A DNA stretch of 64,000 bases from Ixodes scapularis (taxonomy: Eukaryota > Arthropoda > Arachnida > Ixodida > Ixodidae): the NCBI RefSeq assembly GCF_016920785.2, contig NW_024609880.1, positions 56,176,121 to 56,240,120 on the forward strand, in the 5' to 3' direction. The notes beneath the pieces are model-generated. The model was not told the origin of the DNA and did no database searches. It saw nothing but the letters and a program-made list of their open reading frames with translations. The stretch's first letter is position 1. Every line of letters starts with the position of its first letter. Below are positions 11,160 through 22,805 of the stretch, piece after piece. Both the position numbers and the translations under genes were made by a program.

Positions 11160-12627
11160 ACTGATCTCTATGACAATTGCTGGATCGCGCTTCCCCGCTT
11201 GTTCGCTGCAGCGGAAGTGAAGCCACCGGACTTCACTCGCTTGGGATACGATTTGCCGTTTTTGCTAGCCTTTGCTGCGGTTTTCCAGCGTGCTGTAGAC
11301 ACGTTTTCTACTCGTTCGTCGTCATTCGCCGAAGAAGTTTTTTGAAGACTCTGTGTATTGTTGAGACTTTCCGTTGTGAACACGTGGAAAATTTTACGAA
11401 AGTGCAGTGTCGCAGGAAAAAGGCACAACGCGTCGAAAGGAAGGGCTGGCGGCGTGTTCAAAGCATCCTTGGCACGCCGAAGTGCCGTGTCTCTGTGCCT
11501 TCGCGCGCTTGGATACCGACCAAGAACCGACGCCGTGTGTATGTGTTTAGCGAGTGCAATGTGCGTGAAGCTGTTCGTGCCTCTGGATTAGCGTCTTTTC
11601 CCCTCGCGGTTTAGGAACGAGCTTAATCCAGCGTCCACTAGCGACGGAAGATGGGGGAAGGTACGCCTTTTTTTCGTCCTTAGACGATTTACACAATACC
11701 GTGCACAACAGCTCCTCATCACTGATCAGTGCTGGCTTATTATCAACCTACTTAATTGCACTTGACGTTTGAGCGCGGCTCGCCTAATTGTAATTGGTCA
11801 ACAGATTGCACACGACCATATCGGCCGCGCTTCAAAGATTTTCATTCTCGCCGTCTTGTACTTTTGCTTTCGAAAACCCCCTGGCTTCACAACGTTGCCC
11901 TATTCGTGCTCCCACGGAATCTATTAGAGTAGATTTGGGACATAGACATGGTTAATATAGTAGATAAGAACACGTACAGATCTCCCCCTTTTATTGATAG
12001 CAACTCACCGGAACAGCTGGACGATCTAGAACTCCGTGGCCGATATATATAAATGATCTAAAGGCATCTACGCGCGACACACGTTCAGAACTTTGGCGCG
12101 GCGTCAATTCTTGACCGGTATCCAAGCGTGCGAAGGCACAAAGATGCATCACTCGGCGTGCCAAGGAAGCTTTGATCACGCCGCGACACCGGCGACACGT
12201 TTTCGACGAGTTGTACCTTTTGATACGGCTTCACGCACATTGCACTCGCTGAACACATTCACACGGCGTCGGTTCTTGGTCGGTATCCAAGCGCGCGAAG
12301 GCACAGAGACACGGCACTTCGGCGTGCCAAGGACGCTTTGAACACGCCGCCAGCCCTTCCTTTCGACGCGTTGTGCCTTTTTCCTGCGACACTGCACTTT
12401 CGTAAAATTTTCCACGTGTTCACAACGGCAAGTCTCAACAATACACAGAGTCTCAAAAAACTTCTTCGGCGAATGACGACGAACGAGTAGAAAACGTGTC
12501 TACAGCACGCTGGAAAACCGCAGCAAAGGCTAGCAAAAACGGCAAATCGTATCCCAAGCGAGTGAAGTCCGGTGGCTTCACTTGCGGGAGCGGCAAGCGC
12601 GATCCAGCAATTGTCATTGAGATCAGT
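11160..12627. mobile_element. 1.47-kb foldback element, copy 2 (head to tail with copy 1)
   Basis: Same ends and layout as copy 1, from which it is separated by only 7 bases (ggctgac, 11153-11159). The outer left flank of copy 1 (gggtgctgac, 9669-9678) and the right flank of copy 2 (gggtgctgat, 12628-12637) match in 9 of 10 bases, so the two seem to sit as one dimer in a single target. Three extra bases (acc) stand before copy 1. Confidence 0.8.
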
Positions 12628-12637
12628 GGGTGCTGAT

Positions 12638-12977
12638 GGAACCATACTCTTGGCATCGGTGCTCAAGTGGCTGACAGTCGTGCCAGCAACGCCGCGGAAT
12701 GAAGAATGAACATGTGTGTGATTCTATGGTGTAGCGCTTCTTCTGGGAGACAGACATTTTGATGTAGAACAAATGCAAATATTTCTTTCATTTCAGCAAA
12801 CATCTTTTCATCGGGGATTTAGAATTTTTAGATAAGGCGAAGCCTTGAGGTTCCGTCTCTGCTGTAGCACTGCCAAGGCCTGAGAGGAAACAAAAGCAGC
12901 AAATAGAAAACAGCCAAATATGGCGAACGAATTGGAGCCTTGAGTCATGTTTACTCTGCACATTACACTCTATGTGG
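12638..12977. other. Unannotated stretch
   Basis: A roughly 340-base stretch with no recognised gene, RNA or element edges. Short frames exist on the minus strand but show no family motif. Confidence 0.5.
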
Positions 12978-13123
12978 TATTCACTGCCGGCCATAGCTGA
13001 GCTGGCTGCTGCTTCCGCACATTGCACCCGTACCATCAAGATTTTCTCTTTGGGAGGCCTTGCATAAGAACTCGTCCCAAGCATGCGCTGTGTGCAGTCC
13101 CCTCAAATATGGCGTCCGGTGAA
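12978..13123. mobile_element. MITE family 'TATTCACTGGCGGCCAT', copy 1 (short)
   Basis: Left end tattcactgccggccat, right end atatggcgtccggtgaa, with the shared inner phrases cgcaccatcaaga, ctcgtcc.gagcatgcgct and aaatatggcg. One of three copies (also 13709-13892 and 22554-22740). Terminal inverted repeats of about 18 bp with one mismatch are clearest in copy 3. Confidence 0.7.
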
Positions 13124-13708
13124 AACCGCCTATATGGCGAGCAAGCGTTCTGAAATTCGTCTTTGGAGCGTCGGAACGCGAGAAGGGGCACGCCAATCAA
13201 GGGGTAACACGAAGAACATGTTGAGAACGCGCGATGACGATGCAGCCAAGATCGCGCCATTTTTTGTCGAGGTCGAGAGGCGAACAAACGCACTTGGGAG
13301 CATTTAGGGTTAGACAAACGCATGATGTGCACAAGGAGCAAACTAGGCTTACACCCCGTATTAGCGCCGAGATGTTTTGGTGGCGCCCTCGATCGGTTAC
13401 CTTTCGTGACGTCATTACCTTATGAACAACAAGTTCGATGGGGTTTGTAATGGGCATGGTGGAAGCCTGAAATCATAGCGCTCTCAAAGCAACACTGCCA
13501 ACACCGTCAAAATTGAAGTTTTAACATTCCTCTTATTTCCGTCGATGAGACACCCTTTGCTGACGTCATAGTTAGGATTCGGCCAATCGTGGTGGGCCGA
13601 CCACAGCGACGCTTTCGATCGCTCACGTCGCCAATAGTAGAGACTTGTTACTCTGGTATATACCTTTCTACTGTATGCTAGCGTATACTATATACACTGT
13701 ATAGTGAC
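13124..13708. other. Unannotated stretch between two MITE copies
   Basis: No recognised coding sequence. Short open frames on both strands lack family motifs. The 13.66-13.71 kb part is TA-rich (tatatac, tatacactgtata). Confidence 0.5.
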
Positions 13709-13892
13709 TATTTACTGGCGGCCATAGCTGTCTGCGCGGCTGCTGAGCACCTACTGACGGCGAGCTTCCGCCGTTCTTATGCAACGTGCACATTCCGCAC
13801 CATCAAGATGGCCGGTCTTAGCTGACTATTAATGTGAGCTCGTCCTGAGCATGCGCTCTAAACATCGCCTTTAAATATCGCGTCCAGCGAAT
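13709..13892. mobile_element. MITE family 'TATTCACTGGCGGCCAT', copy 2
   Basis: Starts tatttactggcggccatagc and ends atatcgcgtccagcgaatgc; its inside matches copy 3 (gcgagcttc, gttctta/tttgtaacgtgca, gccggtcttagc, ctattaatgtg, gagcatgcgctctaaac). Confidence 0.75.
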
Positions 13893-13988
13893 GCAACTTT
13901 ATTCCCCCCTTTATTTGTTTGGTATGTATATATGTATGTATGTATTTTGTGGCACATTCTCTTTGAAACAAGTCTAAATCGACACGCA

Positions 13989-14013
13989 CCCCCCCCCCCC
14001 CCCCCCCCCCCCC
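13989..14013. repeat. Poly-C run
   Basis: About 25 C in a row at the 3' edge of the LINE that follows on the minus strand. Its length is probably unreliable in any assembly. Confidence 0.85.
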
Positions 14014-14619
14014 AAGAAAAGAAATAGTTTTAGAAAAGGAGTGGTTCCATCCCACTAGTTCACTCGTGAATAGACCACCAAGCCTCAAGCCTCTGTTTGG
14101 AACACGTGAGGCAATTCTGTCCTTATGTAAACTCGAAAGCCTGGTCGATGCTTGTGACCACTTTTGGTGCACGCGCAAGTGCCGGACATTCGAGAAGCAA
14201 ATGTGGAACTGTTTCTTCCGCATCAGCACATGCACTGCAGCGCGTGTCCGTCACGTTGGCGTCGTACTTCCGTCGGTAAAGGCAGGTGCGCAAGGCCCCA
14301 CCTCGTACCTCGATGAGGAGTCTGCTGCCCAGTGTATGCCCATAAAAAGTGATGGGGGCGATTTCGTTTTTAAATGATGCGCAGAGGTGCATGCTCGTGT
14401 GTCTTTGCATCTCTTCCTTCCATCGTTGGGCCTCTATGGTCTTAATTTGCGATCGCACCTGGGTGACTCAGTCTTTCTTAGACGTAGGCTCGGCGACCAT
14501 AGCGAAAGCACCATACTTCGTACCAAGACGGATGACACGTCGCCTCCATCTTGTGTGTACGTTTTGTAGGTTGGTATACGCGAATACCCGTCTTAAGCGT
14601 GTTTCACATGCAGCGACTT

Positions 14620-14705
14620 TGGCCGCGCGATTTCTGCCGTCGCGGCGCTCGTGCCGCTCAACCGCTGGTGCTGGCCAGAGCGCAGCGACGGCAGAAATCG
14701 CGCCG
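14620..14705. repeat. Short inverted repeat inside LINE A
   Basis: gcgcgatttctgccgtcgc (about 14626) returns inverted as gcgacggcagaaatcgcgc (about 14684). It interrupts the C-terminal part of the LINE A frame and looks like a small hairpin insertion. Confidence 0.55.
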
Positions 14706-15579
14706 CTCTAGGGCCGCTTTACCCAGCAAATCTCCATCCTTATGTCGCAGTCGTGCGTAATATTCCATCTTACTGCTGGCCTCCTCCCGCGTCTCGAAAG
14801 TAGACGAGCCGAGATCTCTCTGAATCAGTTCATTTGCCACTCGTCCGTGACAACCCAGCGCCTGCCTTCCGATCTCCCTTTGGCGGCGTTCTACGTATCC
14901 ACGAATCTCGCTGGGGCGCAGGTGACGGCATTGGCGAAAGTTAATCCAGGCACTGCCACTGCTTTCCAAAGCTCCCTGGTGATGGCGTACCGATTGGTGC
15001 TCCAAAGGCTTCTTCGACGGAGTACATTTCGCTTTCGCAATGCTGACGCCTTGAGATTTGTGTAGCGTTCAGCCAGATAGTCCTCTGAACTGGTGAGTGT
15101 CGCACCAAGGTATTTCTACTTCGTGTTAACTGGAAGCACATTGCTCTGGATGGTAAGGGACCCAAGGCCTTCGCACTGTCCTGAGAACTGTACAACAGCC
15201 GACTTGCTGGCATTAAATTGAAGCTGGAGTCAATCCGCTGCCACTTCACACGCAAACAACAGTAACCTTATACCTGGTACACTGTCGGCCATCAGAACAA
15301 TATCGTCTGCGAAAGCCAGCCCGGGAAGTCGTTGTACTATTACACCTCCGTGTTGCTTGTGTTGCAAAGTAAACCCAACGCCAGTTTGTTCCAGTGCCCT
15401 CTCCATGCCGGATGTATATAGCATGTAGAGAACGGGAGACAACGGGCAGCCCTGACGTAGACCTCTGCGCACCGGAACGTCTGCAGATGTGGTACACCGT
15501 TCAACGTTGACATCACGCTATTGCCATCATAGAGTCGCTGAATGAGCCTGACCTAGTCATCCAGCATGTTGAGCTGCCG

Positions 15580-15655
15580 AAGCCTCCCGAGTAGCGAAGA
15601 ATGGAGACACTGTCATTCTTCGCTACTCCCGAGTTGCGAAGAATGGAGACACTGC
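15580..15655. repeat. Small hairpin and duplication within LINE A
   Basis: gcgaagaatggagacactg occurs twice (about 15591 and 15633) with an inverted copy of gaagaatg and gtagcgaag between. It breaks the reverse-transcriptase frame. Confidence 0.55.
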
Positions 15656-16226
15656 CTTTGCAATGTCTAAAAAGCAGCATATTAAATTTCTTTTTTTTTT
15701 TTCTTTCGCGCGATCTCAATACACTGTCAGCGTGAACAAGTTATGACCTAGTCGACGAGCTTTGCGGAAACTGTTTTGCAATTCCGTGAGGACACCATTA
15801 CTTTCAGCCCAACACCAAATGCGCCAATTCAGGATGGTCGCAAACAACCTGTAGGCCACAGCCGTGACAGTAATTGGTCGGTAATCTCCGAGATGTTGCT
15901 TGCTTCCGCCTTTTTTGGGGATAAACGTCACTCGACCACGCCTCTAATCGCTGGGAATTAGTTAATCTCCGCACACCGCAGGCTATGCGACTAAGCAGGT
16001 AAGCCAGTTGGTCTCGTGAATCTGGTCGCAATTTCTTCAACACCTTAGCCGCTATTCCGTGTAAGCCCTGGCCGGTACTCCTGTTTAACCGCGCGAGTCC
16101 GCGGTCTAGATGCACTCGCCCCACTCGAGTGATATTGTCATCTATGGAGGCTGACAGGGGCACATCTTTCACAGGCCGACTAGGATCCACGCTATCCTCT
16201 GCAGGAACTTCCACGTGTGCTGTACC

Positions 16227-17679
16227 CAGTGTTGCCAGGTCTACTGATTTATCAGTAGATCTACTGATTTCATTCCAGGTTTACTGATTCACTGAAAAAA
16301 ACGAAAATCTACTGACTTTTTTTTTAGTAAACATATAAAAATTTATTATTTGGCCCCTTCAGTTCCCAGGGTCGCCCATCAAAGGAAACTCATATTCTCA
16401 AAGAATTAAAAATGAAGCACTGGCTAGATGGCCCAGAAGCCCGTCCTATGCGAGTGACTTAGCCGTATATTCATTTATCTATTCACCCAGAGCAAGTTCG
16501 ACGATAGAGTTTGGCCAGACTATGATCTCGCCGCCGTAAAGTCTCTCTCCCGAGTGAGCCAATCAGCCTGCGGCGCAGAGCGAGAGGTGTGAGCGCATGC
16601 GCGTGAACTCTCGGCTGCTCCCAGCTGAACGGAGAGGGCTGCCATTTTCATTCATTCGCGCGGCGGGATGCAACAAATCGACATCCAAATTTCGGTTCTT
16701 TCCTTTTATTGGCAGGCTCTGGCAAGAAAATTATATAATGTTATTCCTCGGTGGCTTAAAAACCTAAAGAATTAAGTATCTCCACGTTTGAACGCAAACT
16801 TTGAGACAGGCGAAAAAGAAATATGCCCGTAACAGACAAAAAAAAATTGGGTTGTGTGTGTGTTTATACAGCCTAGAACTTGGTCTGCCTCACAGGGGCG
16901 ACGAGTCTCCCAGCTGTAGATGAGAAATTTAGCCAGTGCGGTACAGCCGCTAGCCTGGGGTCTTTAACGTGCACCACGCAGTAGTGATACACGACCGCAC
17001 GCCGGTACGATGCTCATCCAGATCGAAACGGGCAGGGGTGGGGCTCGAACCCAGGATCCCTGGGTTCTGCAGCGCGAGCTTTCGCTCCACGTGCTCCGAG
17101 CTGGTGTGCGCTAGACCACTCGGCCACCGGTCCCCCCGTAACAGACAATGCGTGCCCTCAACAGTGCTCCGCGCCGACAGCGTTGCGTCAGAAACCTTCC
17201 ACAGCCCAGAAAGGAAAAATGACAGCTTGCAGAAGACTTCCATTGGACGTGTACGGACACACTTGCCGGAACGTCTTGTTTTGGTTTCGTTTCAATATTA
17301 GCGATAGGTGGATGGGGTGGATGTCGCACTGTCGCCCTCATCTGTTAATCCCAAAAGTGACTCAGTCTCGATTTCAAAGAATAATCCTCGAAATCGGAAA
17401 ACTAATCAATGCTAATAAAAAAAAATAAACATTTGCGGTGCCATTTTATTTTGTCCTTCATAACGAATTACTCGAGAACTGTTTTTTTTTTTAAATTTTT
17501 ATTTGTGTTTATTACCATGTTATTTGTTACTCCATACTATTTCTATGTCGTATGGTTTAATGGAAATAGCAAAACATGGCAAAACGTAGATTTCGTAGAA
17601 TCTACTGACTTTTGTGCAAATCTACTGACTTTTTGGGAATCAATCTGCTGACTTTTTTTTTCTCCGTCTGGCAACACTG
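16227..17679. mobile_element. hAT-type non-autonomous transposon inside LINE A
   Basis: Ends CAGTGTTGCCAG and CTGGCAACACTG are perfect inverted copies, and GCTGTACC flanks both sides (16219-16226, 17680-17687). The 8-bp duplication and CAGTG end identify hAT. Subterminal 'tctactgattt' motifs repeat at both ends. Its middle contains a segment also found at 8320-8700, with a SINE inserted into it. No transposase frame; 1453 bp including the SINE. Confidence 0.9.
16840..17135 (-). mobile_element. tRNA-derived SINE nested in the hAT element
   Basis: Read on the minus strand it starts with a tRNA-like head carrying an A box (TGGCCGAGTGGTCTAG, 17111-17126) and a B box (GGTTCGAGCCC, around 17041-17052). 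It then has a non-tRNA body and an A/T-rich tail at 16840. The direct repeat CCGTAACAGACAA flanks it (16827-16839 and 17136-17148). The same body, without the head, recurs at 41837-42013 and 47035-47214. Confidence 0.88.
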
Positions 17680-18747
17680 GCTGTACCAAACATGCTGTAT
17701 AGCTGTTTCGCAAGTAGTTCTTTAATATTCTGAACTGGATATCCAGTGTCATGCTCAAGCAGTTCAGGTGCTCTGTCCTTGCCATCTAGAGAGCCGATAT
17801 TTCTCCAGAAGTTTTCTCCGGCATTTTTTCCGCCATCCCGGATATTTTTTATCACCTTGCAGTCATGTGCTTGTATTCTTTGTCCACGATGTCCTGCGTT
17901 TGGGCCTTAAGTTTCCTGTATTCTTCCCATAATGCCAAAGTCACAGGCACTTTACCAAGAGTTTCCAATGCGTGTCTGCGTTGGCGGTTAGCGGCTTGGC
18001 GAAACTGGATGGATCGTCTGATTTCATCATCCCACACCGATACAAGCTTTCGGCTTTCTTTGGCGCCCTTCACGATGGCGTATTTAGCGATGACTAACCT
18101 AAGTTCTATTGCATAATTATCATAGGTACGGGCGTCCGACACGCCGAGTACATTCGTCAAATGTCTTCGCGACAGCGTCTATGTCGTCCTCTCGTAGGTG
18201 TATCGTAGTTCTGCGATGTGAAAGGTACCGTGTTTTCTTAATTGTACCGAAGTGCAGGAAAATGTTATTGTGGTCGCTACCAACACTCCATTCTCCCTTC
18301 TCATCGGCGATCATTTTTTGAAGACTACTACCCAGCCTTTTGGAAGCGAGCGCATAGTCAATGCATGTTTGGAGGTCCCGTACTGTCCAGGTATACTGTC
18401 CCTTACAATCTTTTCTTAAATTCAAAATTCCCACTTTGAAATCATCCGCCAGACGTCTCATCATCGTGCCGTTGTGGTCACCCCGTGTGTCGAACTCAAC
18501 CAGATGGCCGTTAAAGCCTCCCATTGTAAGCAGAGAGAGACCGCGATCTAAGTTATGATTACCTCGACGAATGCACTCAAGGAGGGTGTTGTTCTCTTCT
18601 TCACGCTTGCTTCCCACAGAAACATAAAGAATGCATACAGCTGTTGGTATTTTATCTATTTCACCCTGTACCCACATGTGTTCTCGGCAGTCTTCCGACA
18701 ACCGAAGCCACCGGTGTTCACTACTTTGCCAAAGGACTCCTACGCCA

Positions 18748-18770
18748 CCCCCCCCCCCCCCCCCCCCCCC
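18748..18770. repeat. Poly-C run inside LINE A endonuclease
   Basis: About 23 C in a row, standing between the FGVAETH start of the endonuclease and its middle part. Probably replication slippage. Confidence 0.85.
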
Positions 18771-19440
18771 GCCACCTCTTCTCTCATCTTCAACTCGATT
18801 ACACCCTGCCCAGCACCACGCTGTGCCCCTATGGGAGGTTCTTCCATATCACGCTAATGAGTTTCCGCTACGCCAAATAAAGAAACGCGTTGCATGTCCA
18901 GGACCGTATATAATTCATGCCACTTTCGCAGACGTCCTCCGCCATTCATATTTAAGAAGCCCACCGCAACACTTCTCTGCTTCCGGCGCTGTACTTTTGA
19001 TCTCGTTCGATTCGGAGCGTAGACGTGATCAACTACCTCATGCGCTCCGGCTCACCTCCTTCCTATAACTTCTGACACTGCTGAGCCTCGATCTGTTGGC
19101 ACACGACGCGGTGTACTAAACTATCAGCTCCAGCGTAGGGGGACGCAGGAGGGTGGCGAAGAAAGTCTCCGGCTAACCAGTTGTGTGGAAGTTGGTTTGT
19201 AACTGTGGAAAATATGTCGGCCTGGTTGGGCGCTCTCGGGTGTGACAAATGGGGAGTTGCTGAGGAGTTTGTTTGTTTGTTTATTTTGAGTGCCCAAAAA
19301 CAGCCAAAGCGTATACATTGGTGCACTTGTTAGTAACAATTCAGATAGCACATAAACGCAAACAAGAAAAGTATGGTCGCCTCACACACCTCTGAAGGAA
19401 AAACACAGGAATTGAATAGATGCAAAGCATGAACAATATT

Positions 19441-21740
19441 TCAATACATGAAGCAAGCACTTCCTAAGATGAGGTCGGTTAGGGTTGAAAATGTCAATGC
19501 CATCTGATTCCAGAAGATTAAAGTAGTTTTGCAGTCGGCCCGAGAGTGACGTGAAATCGCTGTAATTGACATCGAAAGTGCGACTAGAACGAACATTTCT
19601 ACCGGGTATATAATAGATGTGACCAGAGAGCTAATATCGTGATTACAATGTATGCATTTAAACAAGAATAAAAGGTCGCGCGAGCATCGTCTTGATGCAA
19701 GGTTAGTGATTTGCAATTGTCTAAGCACTTCGTTGTAATCATATGGATCGTGTGATGGGGATCTAAAATGATAAGTTCTGGCAAATCTTTTCTGTACGCG
19801 TTCCACATCATTGGAAGCTGTAGCACTAAGGCTGTTCCAAATCACAGTGCAGAAGTCATGTTTTGGAAGAACTATGTTTCGATAAAGTACGTAGAAAAGG
19901 TAAACACTTGAAAAACACTTACTAAATCTTGAAATTGCACCGAGAAGACGAAAACAAGAGCTCACAACGTATGTCGCGTGCGAGTTAAAGTTGAGTTTGG
20001 AGTCTAGCATCACTCCCAGATCTTTCACAATCGTAACTCGAGTAATCGGCGAATATTTTAAGTAGTACAGAAAGTGAGTTGGATTAGTCTTACCCATGAA
20101 AGATATTACATTTGTTTTTCCAATGTTAAGATCAAGCCCGTTATCTTTACACCATAGACAGATGGCGTTGATATCTTCCTGCAGTAGAGCACAATCATTT
20201 AATGACGAAGTATTTTTATAGATCTTGAGGTGATCAACGAACTGCAAGAGGCTCGAATGGCGAATGACGTCTTGGACATCTTTAACAAATATATTAGAAA
20301 GAAGAGGTCCCAGATTGAAACCCTGGGGTACACCAGATGGCACAGGAAAAAAAATAAGACCTAACATTTGCGTAGCCGACACAGTTTTCTCTTGCAGAAA
20401 GATAACTCTCAAACCAAGAACAGTACTCGTCGCTGAGACCAGAAACAGAAAGTTTGTTTAACAGTAACTTGTGGTTTACACGATCAAATGCCTTGCTACA
20501 ATCAAAATACACTGCGTCAACTTGCTCTCGAGAACAGACCCTGGGAGCAACATCATTTAAAAAACACGCAAGATTTGTTTCAACAGACCTGCCGCTCAAA
20601 AAACCATGTTGAACTTCGGGTATTAAGTGCTTAAAACAGTGTGTTAGATGCTTATGAATGATTTTTTCGAATACCTTCGAAAATGCGGAAAGCAATGATA
20701 TCGGTCTATAGTTTGTGATATTCGTTGAGGTGCCTGATTTAGGAAGAGGGATTACCAAGCCCTTTTTCCAGGCGGTCGGAAAGATAGACTGCTTCAGCGA
20801 CATCGAAATTATGTGGTGTAGAATGGGAGCCAGTAAGTCGACACACCCCTTAACTATAAAATTCGGTATGCCATCAAGGCCACAAGATTTTTTAGATGGG
20901 AGCTGATGAATTACCCAAACAACATCGGCAAGGTCAATTGTCGGAGGAGGAAAATGGTTATGAGTAGTTAGTAAAATCTCTGTGTTTTCGACACTGACTG
21001 ATGAATAGGTGGACAGGAAAAACTTTGCGAATCGATTGCATATCTTATCAGGATCAGAAGAATATGCTCCGTCAATCATAAGTGAAGCAGGACTCAACCT
21101 ATCTCGAGTATGCTCTTTAACCAATCGCTAAAAATCCTGGGGACGCTTGGAAACACTTCCTTCGACTTGTCTTCGATAAGCCTCTTCATCGCGCTTATAC
21201 AGTTCTTTAACCGTGGCTCGGCATATTTTAAACCTGTCATAAACTTCGTTGCTGTTAGTAGTGCGGTAAAGACGGTGCAAATGTAACTTTTTGCGCATTA
21301 CGCGTTTTAATTCGCGAGAGAACCAGGGGGGATATCTGTTTGGTCGATCAGTTTATTTACAAGGTCTAAAGCTGTGCATGCCGGTCATCAAAATATTGGT
21401 CAAAACAGTGACCGCCTCGTCAATCGAGTGTAAACGAAGGACGTCGTCCCACGCGTACGCAGCAAGGAAAAGATAAAAGTCAAGATATGAGCCGTTGGCG
21501 TAATCAAACCGATATATGTTTTTGTGTTTCACGGACGAGACTAGCACGTCTACCTTAACGGAAAATGGAACATGCCATATATCGGCGGAAAGAATTGGAT
21601 TGCTCACTGTTGCAATATTGTAAGTTTCAAGATTAGTAAAAAGAACGCCCAGAGCGTTTCCACGTACGTTTGAAGGAACTTCGCCGCGGTAAAGATCGTT
21701 GTAGTGAACAAAATTTAAGAGCTGATTTCCTTTACGACAG
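19441..21740 (-). pseudogene. Decayed LINE ('LINE B'), reverse transcriptase and end of endonuclease
   Basis: On the minus strand, 21353-21740 reads like the end of an APE endonuclease (LLNFVHYNDLYRGEVPSN, ...HVPFSV). 20294-21124 holds the first half of a Jockey/CR1-group reverse transcriptase (KSCGLDGIPNFIVK, TNYRPISLLSAFSKVFEKII, DAVYFDCSKAFDRVNHKLL). 19441-20412 holds the rest (SGVPQGFNLGPLL, LGVMLDSKLNF). The catalytic box reads FVDH where (F/Y)ADD is needed, so the enzyme is dead. There is a frameshift between the two halves near 20350. The 5' part stops abruptly near 21740. Confidence 0.85.
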
Positions 21741-22155
21741 CTTGACTCTGAAACTTCGCTCGACCACCACGTCGGGCATCCCTGGCCAACAGGTTGTTTG
21801 GTGGGCCGTTCCACGCAGCAGGTAATCTGCATCCGTGCTGGGCTTCCCTGCTTGGTTGCATTGTGGAGACTCGGCCTTTCTGGTGTCCCGTCCATATTGT
21901 AACTGCAGGGGGTGTCCGCATCTCGAGACCTGCCCATGGTGGATACTTTTTCAGGTATTGTGGAGAAAGTTCTGGCCCGATCCCCTGCGGTGCTTGTCTG
22001 TGTCCGGATTCCTTTGTCATCCTAACTGGCCTCTTGTTGAGCCACTGGACGAGGGGTGTTCCACAAACAAATTCTCGATGTTGGTATTTCCAATTCGGCA
22101 CACGTGGTGCTTGGGCCTGGCTGTCGTGGTGCCTCTTCTTTATTGTTCATTCGGC
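21741..22155. other. Unrecognised segment between LINE B and the SGNH fragment
   Basis: A 400-base stretch with open frames on both strands and no family motif. It starts where the LINE B endonuclease similarity ends and stops where the SGNH-domain similarity ends, so it may be the ORF1-ORF2 junction of a different LINE or an inserted piece. Confidence 0.4.
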
Positions 22156-22553
22156 TCAGGGTACCAGTCGACGCCGCAGTCCTAAAAAATGGCTTGTCAC
22201 GCTCCCCAGTCGGTGGGTCACTGTTTGTACTGCTAGGTGCCTATAACGTAGGCCGTCTCTCTAGGAGGCATTTCTTACTTCTAGGTCTCGGGTACAGTCT
22301 ATAAACCGAGTTTTTATACTTTTGCAGAAAAGCTTTGACTTGCCACTAAGCAGCATGGTCTCAGCTTGAAGTTCCTTTCCCCTGCCGCAGATTTCTGGAA
22401 CTGAGCAGATGCCTAGAGCGCCCTTGCGTTCCGTCCACCTCGTCCGTAAGCTCTCTATTATAGCATCTGGATGATCGCCCTGTAGGACGTTGTTGACACC
22501 CACGTGAAAGCTGTACATGCGGGGAACCTGCACCGCCCGCTCTTCGTATAGGA
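22155..22553 (-). pseudogene. SGNH-hydrolase part of a LINE ORF1 protein (fragment)
   Basis: The minus strand reads VPRMYSFHVGVNNVLQGDHP, then PDAIIESLRTRWTERKGALG, then ICSVPEI, RGKELQAETMLL and SIKTRFIDCTRDLE. After a stop it continues RDGLRY, where the family's DGxHY motif would lie, with its catalytic His replaced. This is the middle and end of the esterase-like SGNH domain found in ORF1 of some LINEs. The first part is missing: the frame is cut at 22554 by a MITE. The start of a related protein is at 57286-58530. Confidence 0.65.
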
Positions 22554-22740
22554 AGTATTCACTAGCGGCCATCGCTGTGTGCGTGACTGCTGAGCGCGTG
22601 CTGATGGCGAGCTTCAACAGTTCTTTTGTAACGTGCATTCCGCACCCTCAAGATTGCCGGTCTTAGCAGCCTATTAATGTGGGCTCGCTCTGAGCATGCG
22701 CTCTAAACAGGACCCACAAATATGGCGCCCAGTGAATACT
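22554..22740. mobile_element. MITE family 'TATTCACTGGCGGCCAT', copy 3 (best preserved)
   Basis: Ends agtattcactagcggccat and atggcgcccagtgaatact are inverted copies with few mismatches. It breaks the SGNH ORF1 fragment. Related copies are at 12978-13123 and 13709-13892. Confidence 0.8.
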
Positions 22741-22805
22741 CCTTGTATATCAATCAAATCATGAATACCCAAGCAGCACCAGAAAGTGAATGTCGATCGG
22801 CCGAC

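Larger units (their letters stand above)
14030..18990 (-). pseudogene. Decayed APE-type LINE ('LINE A'), interrupted by a hAT element
   Basis: ORF2 fragments run 5' to 3' on the minus strand. The endonuclease start at about 18960-18850 reads LNMNGGGRLRKWHEL, then FGVAETH. The endonuclease middle at 18120-18701 has LLTMGGFNGHL and GSDHN, with Gly replacing the usual Asp of GDFN. A linker lies at 17640-18160. After the hAT insertion comes the reverse transcriptase: GLHGIAAKVLKKL near 16100, GDYRPITVTAVAYRLF near 15880, RQGCPLSPVLY near 15460, FADDIVLM near 15300. The C-terminal CSAC...H...C motif is at about 14150-14240. Many frameshifts and stops, plus a poly-C run in the endonuclease region, make it non-functional. 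The clade was not fixed. Confidence 0.85.

Noticed and set aside
9682..12627. Recurring 60-145-codon frames (with CRRKKAQRVERKGWRRVQ and others) as a protein family
   Set aside because: They occur in both directions because the DNA is inverted-repetitive, show no motif, and are interrupted differently in each copy.
14097..15065. Plus-strand frames opposite LINE A
   Set aside because: They are antisense shadows of the LINE A C-terminal region, whose minus-strand reading carries the C..C...H....C motif.
21794..22246. 150-codon plus-strand frame
   Set aside because: It overlaps the end of the SGNH domain read on the other strand and has no motif; most likely a shadow.
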